Shown here: positions 6,651 to 13,997 of the stretch, piece by piece
How the letters are laid out: the number at the start of each line of letters is the position of its first letter
Numbering within the stretch: the first letter of the stretch is position 1
Assembly: GCA_947258805.1 (NCBI GenBank)
Contig: CAMYJV010000011.1
Span: forward strand, 1-20,657
DNA from: an uncultured Gammaproteobacteria bacterium
GTDB taxonomy: Bacteria; Pseudomonadota; Gammaproteobacteria; GCA-2729495
Length of the DNA stretch: 20,657 nt
Direction of reading: 5' to 3'
Made by a program: the position numbers and the translations under genes
Notes under the pieces: model-generated
The model's database searches: none
The model's input: the letters and a program-made list of their open reading frames with translations, nothing else
Told to the model about the DNA's origin: nothing

Positions 6651-7892
6651 TCAGGACGCGGTGGGCTGACGCAGCGGCGTCGGTGCTTTCGTCACCGCCA
6701 GGTAGCGGCTGGCAATCAGCGCAACGATTCGGGCTGCGAGCTCAGCCTTGGACATGTCGGGCAGCGACTGCTCGCCGTCGCCCCAAAGCACCAGCGCGCT
6801 GTTGTGATCGCAGTCGAAACCAAGCTTCTCGCCCACGAGATTAGCGATGATCATGTCCAGCGCCTTGCCTTCGAGTTTGGCACGCGCATGTGCTTCGAGC
6901 TCCCGGGTTTCTGCGGCGAAGCCCACGGTAAAGGGCCGCGCCGGCAGCGCCGCCACTTCAGCAAGCACGTCGGCAGACTTGACCATGTCCAGCGACAGGG
7001 TATCGCTGTGCTTCTTGATCTTGTGCGCAGCCACCTGCTGCGGCCGGTAATCGGAAATGGCCGCGGCGCCGATATAAATATCGGCCTGGCCGGCGCGGGT
7101 GAGCGTAGCCTCGCGCATGTCGGCCGCCGTCTCGACATCGATCCGTTCCACGCCCCGCGGCGTGGCAAGGCTCACCGGGCCCGCCACCAGCGTGACCTGC
7201 GCGCCGGCGGCCGCCGCAGCCTGCGCCACCGCGAAACCCATCTTGCCGGAACTGCGGTTGCTCACGAAGCGCACCGGGTCGATGGGTTCGCGGGTAGGTC
7301 CGGCGGTAATCAGCACCCGCGAACCGGCCAGCGGCCCGGCCTTCACGCCAATGGCGTCCAGCACGGCGGCAACAATGCTATCTGGCTCGACCATCCGGCC
7401 CGGGCCAACGTCGCCGCAGGCCTGTTCACCGTCGGCCGGACCAATAAAACGCACCCCGCGCTCGAGCAGCAGCGCGTGATTGGCGCGCACGGCCGGGTGG
7501 CGCCACATGGCCTGGTTCATGGCCGGGGCGAGAAATACCGGCGCATCGCTCGCCAGGCACAAGGTTGTCAGCAGGTTGCCCGCAGCCCCGGTGGCCAGCT
7601 GGGCCATCAAGTGGGCAGTGGCCGGGGCAATCAGGATCCGGTCGGCCCAGCGGGCCAGTTCGATATGACCCATGGCCGCCTCCGCCTGTTCGTCCCACAA
7701 CTCGCCGCGCACGCTCCGGCCCGATACGGCCTGGAAAACCGTGGGTGAGACCAGGCGCTCGGCGCTCGGTGTCATGACCACCTGCACCTCGGCGCCCCGG
7801 TCGAGCAGGCGCCGCACGATGTCCGGGCTCTTGTAGGCCGCGATGCCGCCGGTCACGCCCAGCAGCACCCGGGGATTGTCTGCGGTGCTCAT
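6651..7892 (-). CDS. coaBC: Bifunctional phosphopantothenoylcysteine decarboxylase / phosphopantothenate-cysteine ligase CoaBC
   Basis: CoaBC performs two successive steps of coenzyme A synthesis: CTP-dependent addition of cysteine to 4'-phosphopantothenate, then FMN-dependent decarboxylation to 4'-phosphopantetheine. The 413-residue product is full length. The N-terminal CoaC half shows the FMN-site [10 protein letters not shown], the active-site His76 in [10 protein letters not shown], the PAMN motif (123-126) and Cys159 in GEQACGDVG. The CoaB half begins near residue 190 with [18 protein letters not shown] and the dimerisation/CTP segment SSGKMG, followed by the HKIKK lysines. Spacing of these residues agrees with E. 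coli. It is the first gene of a coaBC-dut operon, divergent from radC with a 123-bp gap. Confidence 0.97.
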   Translation of the reverse strand: MSTADNPRVLLGVTGGIAAYKSPDIVRRLLDRGAEVQVVMTPSAERLVSPTVFQAVSGRSVRGELWDEQAEAAMGHIELARWADRILIAPATAHLMAQLATGAAGNLLTTLCLASDAPVFLAPAMNQAMWRHPAVRANHALLLERGVRFIGPADGEQACGDVGPGRMVEPDSIVAAVLDAIGVKAGPLAGSRVLITAGPTREPIDPVRFVSNRSSGKMGFAVAQAAAAAGAQVTLVAGPVSLATPRGVERIDVETAADMREATLTRAGQADIYIGAAAISDYRPQQVAAHKIKKHSDTLSLDMVKSADVLAEVAALPARPFTVGFAAETRELEAHARAKLEGKALDMIIANLVGEKLGFDCDHNSALVLWGDGEQSLPDMSKAELAARIVALIASRYLAVTKAPTPLRQPTAS

Positions 7893-8015
7893 CTGCCTGC
7901 CCCGAATTGCTTCGTTGATAGCTTAGCCCAAGGGCGGGCCAATGGCCGTGCTTTATGCCCGCATGCGCGGCTTTCGAGCCTTGGCCAGGCTCCCGCTTCG
8001 GCCGAGACTGGGGCC

Positions 8016-8699
8016 ATGCAGAACCAGCGCATCAAACACTGGCCCGCCGGCGAGCGGCCGCGGGAGCGGCTTCGACACGCCGGGCCCGGGGGCCTCTCCG
8101 ATGCCGAGCTGCTGGCCGTCTTGCTGGGCCGGGGCACCAATGGCATGTCTGCCGTGGACCTCGGCCGGCTGCTGCTGAGCCGGTTCGGCGGCATGCGGGG
8201 CCTGCTGAACGCCGCAACGCAACAACTGGAGGCCGTGCGGGGCATCGGGCCCGGCCGCGCCGCGTTGCTGGTGGCCGTTCGCGAGTGCTGCAACCGCTAT
8301 ATGCAAGAGAAGCTGGCGCCCGGCCGGGCCACCGGCGCGCCGGCCGACAGCCGCCAGTTCCTGCTGGCCCGCCTCAGGGACCGGCCCCACGAGGTCTTCT
8401 GCTGCCTGTTCCTGGACAACCGCCATCGGGTGCTGGCCTTCGACGAGCTGTTTCGCGGCACCATCGATAACACGGCGGTATATCCCCGCGAGGTGGTCAA
8501 ACAGGCCCTGGCCCGCAACGCCGCGGCCGTGATCCTGGCCCACAACCACCCCTCCGGCGTGGCCGAGCCCAGCGACGCCGACCGCCTGATTACCCGCCGG
8601 ATTCGTGACGCGCTGGACCTGGTAGATATCCGCCTGCTCGACCATTTCGTGGTGGGTGACGGCAGCTGCGTGTCGCTGGCCAGTCGCGGACTCGTCTGA
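8016..8699 (+). CDS. radC: RadC-family (UPF0758) JAMM-domain protein
   Basis: This is a 227-residue RadC-family protein. An N-terminal helix-hairpin-helix region (about 27-95, with LSDAELLAVLLGRG and VRGIGPGRAALL) is followed by an MPN+/JAMM domain. The metal-binding pattern is complete: E144 in FDELFRGT, then H176-x-H178 and S186-x2-D189 in AHNHPSGVAEPSDADR. The name comes from an old assignment to DNA repair that was later traced to another gene. The true function of the family is unsettled, although the intact JAMM site suggests a zinc hydrolase. It lies between coaBC and rpmB as in E. coli. The ATG at 8016 gives the usual family N-terminus (IKHWPAGERPRERL). Confidence 0.95.
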   Translation: MQNQRIKHWPAGERPRERLRHAGPGGLSDAELLAVLLGRGTNGMSAVDLGRLLLSRFGGMRGLLNAATQQLEAVRGIGPGRAALLVAVRECCNRYMQEKLAPGRATGAPADSRQFLLARLRDRPHEVFCCLFLDNRHRVLAFDELFRGTIDNTAVYPREVVKQALARNAAAVILAHNHPSGVAEPSDADRLITRRIRDALDLVDIRLLDHFVVGDGSCVSLASRGLV

Positions 8700-8714
8700 A
8701 ACCCGGCCGTCGCC

Positions 8715-8743
8715 TTGCCTGCTGTCCGCGGGGCTGGTATAAA
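8715..8743 (+). promoter_or_regulatory. Strong sigma70 promoter for rpmB-rpmG
   Basis: TTGCCT (8715-8720) and TATAAA (8738-8743) are spaced by exactly 17 bp, and a TG dinucleotide sits just before the -10 (TGG-TATAAA). This is the best promoter-like sequence in the window, as expected for ribosomal protein genes. Transcription would begin near 8750, leaving a leader of about 50 nt with a GAAGG ribosome site at 8789-8793 before the ATG at 8800. Confidence 0.8.
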
Positions 8744-8799
8744 AGCGCTCCGCTGGCGGCCCGCGCGTTAGCAACTCACTGATTTAACGAAGGTTCGCC

Positions 8800-9036
8800 A
8801 TGTCACGCGTCTGCCAGGTCACCGGTAAGCGGCCCGCTTCCGGCAACAATGTTTCTCACGCGAATAATAAGACGCGGCGTCGCTTCCTGCCGAACCTGCA
8901 CACGCACCGCTTCTGGCTGGAAAGCGAGCAGCGCTACGTGAAGCTGAAGGTGTCGACCAAGGGTCTGCGCACCATCGACAAACGCGGCATCGAGACGGTG
9001 GTCGCCGAACTGCGCGCGAAGGGCGAGCGCATCTAG
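8800..9036 (+). CDS. rpmB: 50S ribosomal protein L28
   Basis: This 78-residue basic protein of the large ribosomal subunit has the usual L28 length. The N-terminus reads [20 protein letters not shown] followed by [18 protein letters not shown], the family signature, and the C-terminal part [14 protein letters not shown] is also typical. Only one cysteine (C5) remains, so this is the zinc-free form. It is the first gene of an rpmB-rpmG operon, transcribed from a strong promoter and followed 18 bp later by rpmG. Confidence 0.98.
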   Translation: MSRVCQVTGKRPASGNNVSHANNKTRRRFLPNLHTHRFWLESEQRYVKLKVSTKGLRTIDKRGIETVVAELRAKGERI

Positions 9037-9054
9037 GCACAACGGAGCAACGAC

Positions 9055-9225
9055 ATGGCCAAGAAAGGCAACCGCGACAAGATCAAGCTGGTGTCCAGTG
9101 CGGGCACCGGGCACTACTACACGACCACGAAGAACAAGAAGACCCATCCCGAAAAGATGGAAGTGAGCAAGTACGATCCCACGATTCGCAAGCACGTGGC
9201 TTACAAGGAATCGAAGATCAAGTAG
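9055..9225 (+). CDS. rpmG: 50S ribosomal protein L33
   Basis: This is a 56-residue basic ribosomal protein running from the ATG at 9055 to the TAG at 9223-9225. It starts [20 protein letters not shown] and continues with [21 protein letters not shown], which is the L33 signature. There is no CxxC pair, so it is the zinc-independent form, like the L28 encoded before it. A ribosome site (GGAGC, 9044-9048) lies at normal spacing. An intrinsic terminator follows 45 bp after the stop codon. Confidence 0.97.
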   Translation: MAKKGNRDKIKLVSSAGTGHYYTTTKNKKTHPEKMEVSKYDPTIRKHVAYKESKIK

Positions 9226-9234
9226 TGTCGGGAT

Positions 9235-9256
9235 GTGGGAGCGGCTTCAGCCGCGA
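9235..9256 (+). repeat. Single REP element (GTRG type)
   Basis: GTGGGA followed by GCGGCTTCAGCCGCGA forms a 6-bp stem (GCGGCT/AGCCGC) with a two-base loop and is preceded by the GTGG tetranucleotide typical of REPs mobilised by RAYT transposases. It is almost the same sequence as the arms of the REPIN 340 bp downstream, with TC instead of TT in the loop and GTGG instead of GTAG. It starts 9 bp after the rpmG stop codon. Confidence 0.75.
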
Positions 9257-9270
9257 TCCGTGTGCACAAG

Positions 9271-9294
9271 AACCCGCCGAATGGCGGGTTTTTT
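9271..9294 (+). terminator. Intrinsic terminator of rpmB-rpmG
   Basis: AACCCGCC (9271-9278), a GAAT loop and GGCGGGTT (9283-9290) form a perfect 8-bp GC-rich stem followed directly by a run of T. This is a textbook rho-independent terminator for the plus strand. It is the only clear one in the window. Confidence 0.9.
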
Positions 9295-9591
9295 GTAGCC
9301 GAGACATCCAAGCTGCCAAGAGCAGCTCAAGCTGTGAACACCGCGATTGACTGCGCCAGCGATGGTCTTGCGTTCATCGCCGCGCCCTGCTGTTCCGCGT
9401 GCGGGCCGCGACAGCTGAGCTGCACTGCCGTCTAGGAAGACGGCTCTTACGTTCCGCTCAGCAGTCCCGGCCCACCCGCTCACCCCGGTGGCTTTCTAGC
9501 GCGTGACGAATCGCAAAATATTTGCAGAAGAACGCCGGCCGGCAGGTTCTTCCTGATGCAAGGCAGGGGGGTTATCAGACGGGGATTTTAC

Positions 9592-9677
9592 CCGGTAGGA
9601 GCGGCTTTAGCCGCGACATCGGCAGAATAATGCGCCGCCGTCAGCCGAGGAATCGCGGCTAAAGCCGCTCCTACCGG
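9592..9677. repeat. REPIN: two inverted REPs with perfect 25-bp arms
   Basis: The left arm (9592-9616) and right arm (9653-9677) are exact reverse complements over 25 bp. Each carries GTAGGAGCGG, a TTTAGCCGC stem and the terminal CGA. The 36-bp centre contains a further TCGGC/GCCGA pair, so the whole 86-bp unit can fold into one long hairpin. GTAG-headed paired REPs are the mobile form known as REPINs, which are copied by a single-copy RAYT (TnpA_REP) transposase elsewhere in the genome. Here the REPIN ends 25 bp from the desaturase stop codon and would lie in that gene's 3' untranslated region. Confidence 0.88.
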
Positions 9678-9702
9678 GGCCGCAGGTATCACTTACCGAT
9701 TT

Positions 9703-10881
9703 TTATGCCGCCTGCGGCACGTATCCGCGCAAGTGCGCGGAGAACTCCTGCAAGGCCCGGATGCCGCTGGCTTCGGCGCGATCGCACCAGTCGCGCAGGC
9801 GCTTGACCAGCGCGTCGTTGCTGACGTTGGCCTGTTCCCACAGGGCCTGCAGCTGCTGGCGATAATCGTTGACCGTGCGCAGCGCTGCGTTGTCCGCCAG
9901 CAGTTTTCTGCGGCGGGCGATGGCAGACTCGTCCAGCAACTGCGGGCGCCGCAGCAGGGCCTTGCGAGCCTGGCGCATGGCGCTGCTCAGGCGGTTGGCG
10001 CGAAACTCACGGCGCAATACCGGTAGCGTTACCTGCCGCGAGAAATCGCGGAACACGTGCATGCGATTTTGCAACACCGCCTTCACCGTCTCCACGTCCA
10101 CGGTGCGCGGCGCGGGTACCACCTTCGGCGTCGGCGCCACGCGGCGCACCTTGCAAAGACCGAGGGCGCGGAACACGGTGATATAGAACCAGCCGATGTC
10201 GAACTCCCACCAGCGCACCGAGAACTTTGCGGAAGTCGGGAATGCGTGGTGGTTGTTGTGCAGCTCTTCACCGCCGATCAGCAAGGCGATGGGCGTCAGG
10301 TTCGTGGATGCATCGTCGGGCTCGAAATTGCGGTACCCGCGGGCATGGCCCAGGCCGTTGATCACGCCGGCGGCGAAGACCGGCTGCGACATCATCTGGA
10401 TGGCCCAGATCGTAATGCCCGCCACGCCGAACAGCGCGAGATCGATGATGGCCATGCTCACCAGGCCTGCGTTCTTGTAGCGCTCGTATACGTTGCGCTC
10501 GAGCCAGTCGTCGGGACAACCGCGACCGTATTTCTCCAGGGTCGCGGGATTATTGGCTTCCGCACGGTAGAGCTCGGCGCCCTCGGCCAGTACCTTGCGC
10601 AGCCCGAAGACCACCGGGCTGTGCGGGTCGCCCTCGCGCTCGACCATCGCGTGATGTTTGCGGTGCACCGCCACCCAGTCGCGGGTGATCTGGCCAGAGG
10701 TCATCCAGACCCAGAGGCGGAAGAAATGGCGCAGCAGCGGATGCAGATCGATGGAGCGATGGGCCTGATCACGATGCAGATACAGGGTGACGGCCATCAT
10801 GGAAATCTGCACCATCACGAAGGCCACGGCCACGTAACCCCAGAAGTTCAGATTCCAAAGCCCAAACAGGTAATTCTCCAT
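9703..10881 (-). CDS. DesA-like membrane fatty-acid desaturase
   Basis: This predicted inner-membrane di-iron desaturase introduces a double bond, probably delta-9, into membrane acyl chains under aerobic conditions. The 392-residue product has the three histidine boxes: HRDQAH (36-41), HRKHH (73-77) and HNNHH (208-212), between hydrophobic segments. Length and sequence (DLHPLLRHFFRLWVWMTSG, GEELHNNHHAFPTSAKFSVR) resemble Pseudomonas aeruginosa DesA (PA0286), which acts on phospholipid acyl chains. The start is the ATG at 10881; the longer frame upstream is antisense to mutM and lacks homology. Residues 250-392 are a basic helical extension whose end (LKRLRDWCDRAEASGIRAL) looks like the tail of ISL3-family transposases. 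It stands alone, divergent from mutM. Confidence 0.93.
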   Translation of the reverse strand: MENYLFGLWNLNFWGYVAVAFVMVQISMMAVTLYLHRDQAHRSIDLHPLLRHFFRLWVWMTSGQITRDWVAVHRKHHAMVEREGDPHSPVVFGLRKVLAEGAELYRAEANNPATLEKYGRGCPDDWLERNVYERYKNAGLVSMAIIDLALFGVAGITIWAIQMMSQPVFAAGVINGLGHARGYRNFEPDDASTNLTPIALLIGGEELHNNHHAFPTSAKFSVRWWEFDIGWFYITVFRALGLCKVRRVAPTPKVVPAPRTVDVETVKAVLQNRMHVFRDFSRQVTLPVLRREFRANRLSSAMRQARKALLRRPQLLDESAIARRRKLLADNAALRTVNDYRQQLQALWEQANVSNDALVKRLRDWCDRAEASGIRALQEFSAHLRGYVPQAA

Positions 10882-10914
10882 CTCTTGCAACGCTCCGGCA
10901 CTCAGTGGCGAGCC

Positions 10915-10943
10915 AATATAACGAAAGCCCGGAGGCCCCGAAA
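10915..10943 (-). promoter_or_regulatory. Possible promoter and dyad upstream of the desaturase
   Basis: On the minus strand a -10 box TATATT (plus 10915-10920) is spaced 17 bp from a weak -35 TTTCGG (plus 10938-10943). Immediately upstream and overlapping the -35 is an inverted repeat, AAAGTC-N9-GACTTT (about 10941-10961), which could be an operator. Desaturase genes are often under a TetR-type lipid sensor, but this sequence does not match an operator I can name. Confidence 0.4.
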
Positions 10944-10990
10944 GTCGAGCTTCCGGACTTTTACCCACAGGAACTGCTAACTGCATCCCA

Positions 10991-11806
10991 ATGCCAGAAC
11001 TGCCCGAAGTCGAAACCACCCGCCGGGGCATCGCACCGGCCCTGGTAGGCCAGCGGATCCGCCGCCTGGTGGTCCGCGACCGGCGGCTGCGCTGGCCGGT
11101 GCCCGCCGGGCTGGAGCAGCGGCTGGCGGGTGCCGAGATCGAGGCCGTGGACCGCCGGGCCAAGTACTTGCTGCTCCGGAGCAGCCGGGGCACGGCCCTG
11201 CTACATCTGGGCATGTCAGGCAGCCTGCGCCTGGTCTGCGACGGTGCGCCCCCGCAGCTGCACGACCACTACGACCTTGAACTGGCGGATGGGCCGGTGC
11301 TCCGGTTCCACGACCCGCGGCGCTTCGGCAGCCTGCTGTGGGCCGGGGACGACCCGGGCGCCCACCCGCTGCTGCGCGACCTCGGGCCGGAACCCCTGGG
11401 CGACGAATTCCACGGTGAGTACCTGTACCGCGTGAGCCGCGGCCGGCGACTGGCGATTAAGCCGCACCTGATGAACGCCCACATCGTCGTCGGGGTCGGC
11501 AATATCTACGCCAGCGAAGCGCTGTTTCGCGCCGGCGTGCACCCGAAGCGGCGTGCCGGACGAATTGCGCGGCCACGCTGCGACGCCATTGCCGACAGCG
11601 TCAAGGCGGTGCTGCGGGAATCCATTCGGGTCGGCGGCACCACGCTGCGCGATTTTCACGGCGGCGACGGCAGGCCGGGGTATTTCACGCAGGAATTACG
11701 TGTCTATGATCGTGAAGGCGAGGCCTGCGTGCGTTGCGGCGCACCCATCCGCCACGCCGTGCTCGGTCAGCGGGCTACCTATTACTGCCTGACCTGCCAG
11801 ACCTGA
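10991..11806 (+). CDS. mutM: Formamidopyrimidine-DNA glycosylase MutM
   Basis: MutM (Fpg) removes 8-oxoguanine and formamidopyrimidines from DNA and cleaves the strand at the resulting site. The 271-residue product begins MPELPEVETT, so the catalytic Pro2 and Glu3 are in place once Met is removed. Other landmarks are Lys58 in DRRAKYLLL, FHDPRRFGSL, the helix-two-turn-helix segment IKPHLMNAHIVVGVGNIYAS and a C-terminal zinc finger with C246, C249, C266 and C269. It converges on the gamma-glutamyltransferase gene with 5 bp between the stop codons. In E. coli mutM follows rpmG directly; here a desaturase and repeat-rich DNA separate them. Confidence 0.97.
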   Translation: MPELPEVETTRRGIAPALVGQRIRRLVVRDRRLRWPVPAGLEQRLAGAEIEAVDRRAKYLLLRSSRGTALLHLGMSGSLRLVCDGAPPQLHDHYDLELADGPVLRFHDPRRFGSLLWAGDDPGAHPLLRDLGPEPLGDEFHGEYLYRVSRGRRLAIKPHLMNAHIVVGVGNIYASEALFRAGVHPKRRAGRIARPRCDAIADSVKAVLRESIRVGGTTLRDFHGGDGRPGYFTQELRVYDREGEACVRCGAPIRHAVLGQRATYYCLTCQT

Positions 11807-11811
11807 AATCG

Positions 11812-13506
11812 TCAGTAAACGCGCACGTTCTCCGTTTCGACGGCCCCGCGCGGATCTGTGGCGGCTTCCACCTGGCCACTCGCCCGGTCCCAAATCACCA
11901 CGTTCATGTTGCCGTAGCTCCGCGGTGTGACCGACACCTCGTGGCCGCGCCGTTCCAGCTCGATCTGTTCATCGGCGGTCAGGGCATCGGTCTCCGCGGT
12001 GATCTTGTCCGGGTAGTACTGATGGTGAAAGCGCTTCAGGGTCACCATTTCCTGCGCCGTCGCACCGTCCATCCAGGCCATCGACGACAACAACACCATA
12101 GTGATGATGCGGCTGCCGCCCGGTGTACCGAGAACCGCGACACCGCGCTCGGATTCGAGAAAGGTCGGCGTCATGCTCGACAGCGGCCGCTTGCCCGGAG
12201 CCACCATGTTGGCGTCGGCTCCAATGAGCTCAAAACCGTTGGGCACGCCCGCGGCCATGGCGAAGTCGTCCATCTCGTTGTTCAGAATCACGCCGGTGCC
12301 GGGCGGCATGAATCCGGCGCCATACCAGCCGTTGATGGTCAGCGTGGCCGCCACGCGATTACCGGCTGCGTCCATCAGGGAAAAGTGCGTGGTCTGAGGT
12401 CGCTCCGCGCCGGCCGGCCACAACCCTGGCAATGTGACCGACGGCGTGGCCTGGTCCATCCGGATCGACGCGCGCAAACCGGCTGCGTAAAACGGGTGCA
12501 CCAGGCGTTGCCGGGGAATCTCTACAAAGTCCGGATCGCCGAGGTAGATGGCGCGATCGCGATAGGCCCGGCGCATACTTTCCACCAGCAGGTGTTTGCG
12601 GTCGACATCAGTGAGGGTGGCGCGGTCGTAGCCCGCCATGACGTTCAGGATTGTGGCCAGGGCGATCCCGCCGGAAGACGGTGGCGGCGCGGTGACGATG
12701 CGCACGCCGCGGTACTCGGTGAAGAGCGGTTCGCGCTCCACGACCCGGTAAGCCGCGAGGTCGTTGAGGGTCCAGTTGCCGCCCGCGGCCTGCACCCCGG
12801 CAACCAGCCTTTGCGCGGTTTCGCCGCGGTAGTAACCGGCCACACCGTCAGCTGCGAAACGTTGCAGGGTGTCGGCGAGGTCTGGCTGCCGAATCACCTC
12901 TCCGGCGTCCGGCGGTGCGCCGTCAGCGTAAAACACCTCGCCAAAGGCCGGCCACTGCGCCGCGGTCTTCTGCCTGAAGCGCAGGCCCAGCAGCATGCGT
13001 CGGTAGGCCGGAAAGCCTTCCTGTGCCAAGCGGACAGCCGGCGCAACAGACTGCGCCAGCGGCAGGCGGCCATAGCGACTGGCCAGGTGCGCGAATCCGG
13101 CCGGTTCGCCGGGAATGCCGGCCGCCAGCGGGCCGTTCAGCGACGCGCCGCGCCGTGGCGTGCCCGCCGCATCCAGGTAGGTGGCCGGCGTCGCCGCTGC
13201 CGGCGCCACCTCGCGGGCGTCCACAAATACGTAGCGGTCTTCGGCCGCAATGTAGAGCAGGAAAAAGCCCCCGCCGCCCAGGCCGGAAGACTGTGGTTCG
13301 ACCACCGCCAGCGCCGCGGCGACAGCCACGGCCGCATCAAACGCGTTGCCGCCGGCGGCCAGCATTTCATGCCCGGCGGCGGTCGCCAGCGGGTGCGCGC
13401 TGGCAATTGCGGCGCGGGGTATTTCGCGCGCGGAGACGCTGACAGCGACCAGCAGGGTTGCCGCCAGCCACCATCCCCTGGAGCGGATCAATGCAAACGG
13501 TCGCAC
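11812..13506 (-). CDS. ggt: Gamma-glutamyltransferase (periplasmic, self-cleaving)
   Basis: GGT transfers or hydrolyses the gamma-glutamyl group of glutathione in the periplasm. The protein is made as a precursor that cleaves itself before the nucleophile Thr. That Thr is residue 372 here, in QTTHFSLMDAAGNRVA, and starts the small subunit. Also visible are AAGGNAFDAAVA, SSGLGGGGFFLLY, the LNNEMDDF motif, the substrate-binding PLSSMTPT and GTPGGSRIIT. The start is uncertain. I use the GTG at 13506, 4 bp after the coaD stop, giving 564 residues with a signal peptide (RSRGWWLAATLLVAVSVSA). A TTG at 13491 is an alternative; neither has a good ribosome site. The longer frame upstream overlaps coaD and is not credible. 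It is the last gene of rsmD-coaD-ggt. Confidence 0.93.
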   Translation of the reverse strand: MRPFALIRSRGWWLAATLLVAVSVSAREIPRAAIASAHPLATAAGHEMLAAGGNAFDAAVAVAAALAVVEPQSSGLGGGGFFLLYIAAEDRYVFVDAREVAPAAATPATYLDAAGTPRRGASLNGPLAAGIPGEPAGFAHLASRYGRLPLAQSVAPAVRLAQEGFPAYRRMLLGLRFRQKTAAQWPAFGEVFYADGAPPDAGEVIRQPDLADTLQRFAADGVAGYYRGETAQRLVAGVQAAGGNWTLNDLAAYRVVEREPLFTEYRGVRIVTAPPPSSGGIALATILNVMAGYDRATLTDVDRKHLLVESMRRAYRDRAIYLGDPDFVEIPRQRLVHPFYAAGLRASIRMDQATPSVTLPGLWPAGAERPQTTHFSLMDAAGNRVAATLTINGWYGAGFMPPGTGVILNNEMDDFAMAAGVPNGFELIGADANMVAPGKRPLSSMTPTFLESERGVAVLGTPGGSRIITMVLLSSMAWMDGATAQEMVTLKRFHHQYYPDKITAETDALTADEQIELERRGHEVSVTPRSYGNMNVVIWDRASGQVEAATDPRGAVETENVRVY

Positions 13507-13510
13507 GGGA

Positions 13511-13993
13511 TCAGAAGCCAAAATGCTCGTTGAGCGCTGTCTGCACGACCGGGTGCACGAAACGACTGACATCACCACCCAGGGCCGCCACCTCGCGAAC
13601 CAGCGTAGATGAAATGAACGTGTACTCGGCCTCGGGGCACAGGAACACGGTCTCGACATCCGGGCGCAGAGAGCGGTTCATGCTCGACAGCTGGAACTCA
13701 TACTCAAAGTCCGACACCGCGCGCAGGCCCCGGACGACGGCGAGCAGCTCGTGACTGCGCGCAAAATCCACGGTCAGCCCCTCGTAAGAATCCACACTGA
13801 CGTTGGGAATGTCGGACAGGACCTCAGAGGCCATGCGCGTGCGCTCGTTCAGGCTGAACATCGTCTTCTTGTGCGGGCTGGCAGCCACTGCGACGACGAC
13901 GTGATCGAAAACGCGTGCGGCCCGGCGCACCAGTTCGTGATGGCCGTTGGTGATCGGGTCAAACGTCCCCGGGTACATGGCGCCTGTCGGCAT
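13511..13993 (-). CDS. coaD: Phosphopantetheine adenylyltransferase CoaD
   Basis: CoaD transfers AMP from ATP to 4'-phosphopantetheine, forming dephospho-CoA, the penultimate step of CoA synthesis. coaBC in the same window supplies its substrate. The 160-residue product shows the nucleotidyltransferase motif TNGHHE (15-20) with His18, the early [12 protein letters not shown] block, [14 protein letters not shown] (87-100) and the C-terminal ISSTLVRE (127-134). The start is the ATG at 13993, which gives the standard N-terminus and has a GAGG ribosome site at good distance; the upstream in-frame ATG lies inside rsmD. The gap to rsmD is 4 bp, so translation is probably coupled. Confidence 0.97.
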   Translation of the reverse strand: MPTGAMYPGTFDPITNGHHELVRRAARVFDHVVVAVAASPHKKTMFSLNERTRMASEVLSDIPNVSVDSYEGLTVDFARSHELLAVVRGLRAVSDFEYEFQLSSMNRSLRPDVETVFLCPEAEYTFISSTLVREVAALGGDVSRFVHPVVQTALNEHFGF

Positions 13994-13997
13994 CCCT

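Larger units (their letters stand above)
9226..9702. other. Gene-free interval with REP, terminator, hairpins and REPIN
   Basis: This is the only stretch of the window longer than 300 bp without a credible gene. It holds, in order, a single REP (9235-9256), the rpmBG terminator (9271-9294), a 6-bp stem (AGCTGC/GCAGCT, 9311-9327), a 7-bp stem with a 4-nt loop (GCCGTCT/AGACGGC, 9427-9444), GCAAA/TTTGC (9513-9525), a 7-bp stem (GAAGAAC/GTTCTTC, 9527-9552) and the REPIN (9592-9677). The short frames crossing it have no family resemblance and run through the repeats. The interval lies at the rpmG-mutM junction, next to the desaturase gene, and may mark an insertion point. Confidence 0.7.

Noticed and set aside
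6194..6844. 216-codon plus-strand frame across dut and coaBC
   Set aside because: It is antisense to two strongly supported enzymes and shows shadow-like composition.
7893..8015. Possible promoters in the coaBC-radC gap
   Set aside because: I searched both strands for paired -35 and -10 boxes and found only partial matches with wrong spacing, so none is listed.
7953..8774. 273-codon minus-strand frame opposite radC
   Set aside because: It is the shadow of radC, whose JAMM motif and context are unambiguous, and it runs into the rpmB promoter.
9235..9483. Short frames in the rpmG-desaturase gap on both strands
   Set aside because: They read through the REP and the terminator, have no recognisable sequence and lack good ribosome sites.
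10882..11214. N-terminal extension of the desaturase frame by 111 codons
   Set aside because: It lies antisense to the start of mutM, has an Arg/Ser-rich composition typical of a shadow frame, and the conserved desaturase N-terminus begins at the ATG at 10881.
11734..13533. 599-codon plus-strand frame
   Set aside because: It is the antisense shadow of ggt: high GC removes stop codons, and the sequence is rich in His, Arg and Gly without any family resemblance.
13507..13659. Upstream extension of gamma-glutamyltransferase
   Set aside because: It would overlap coaD on the same strand by about 150 bp and place extra residues before a clear signal peptide.
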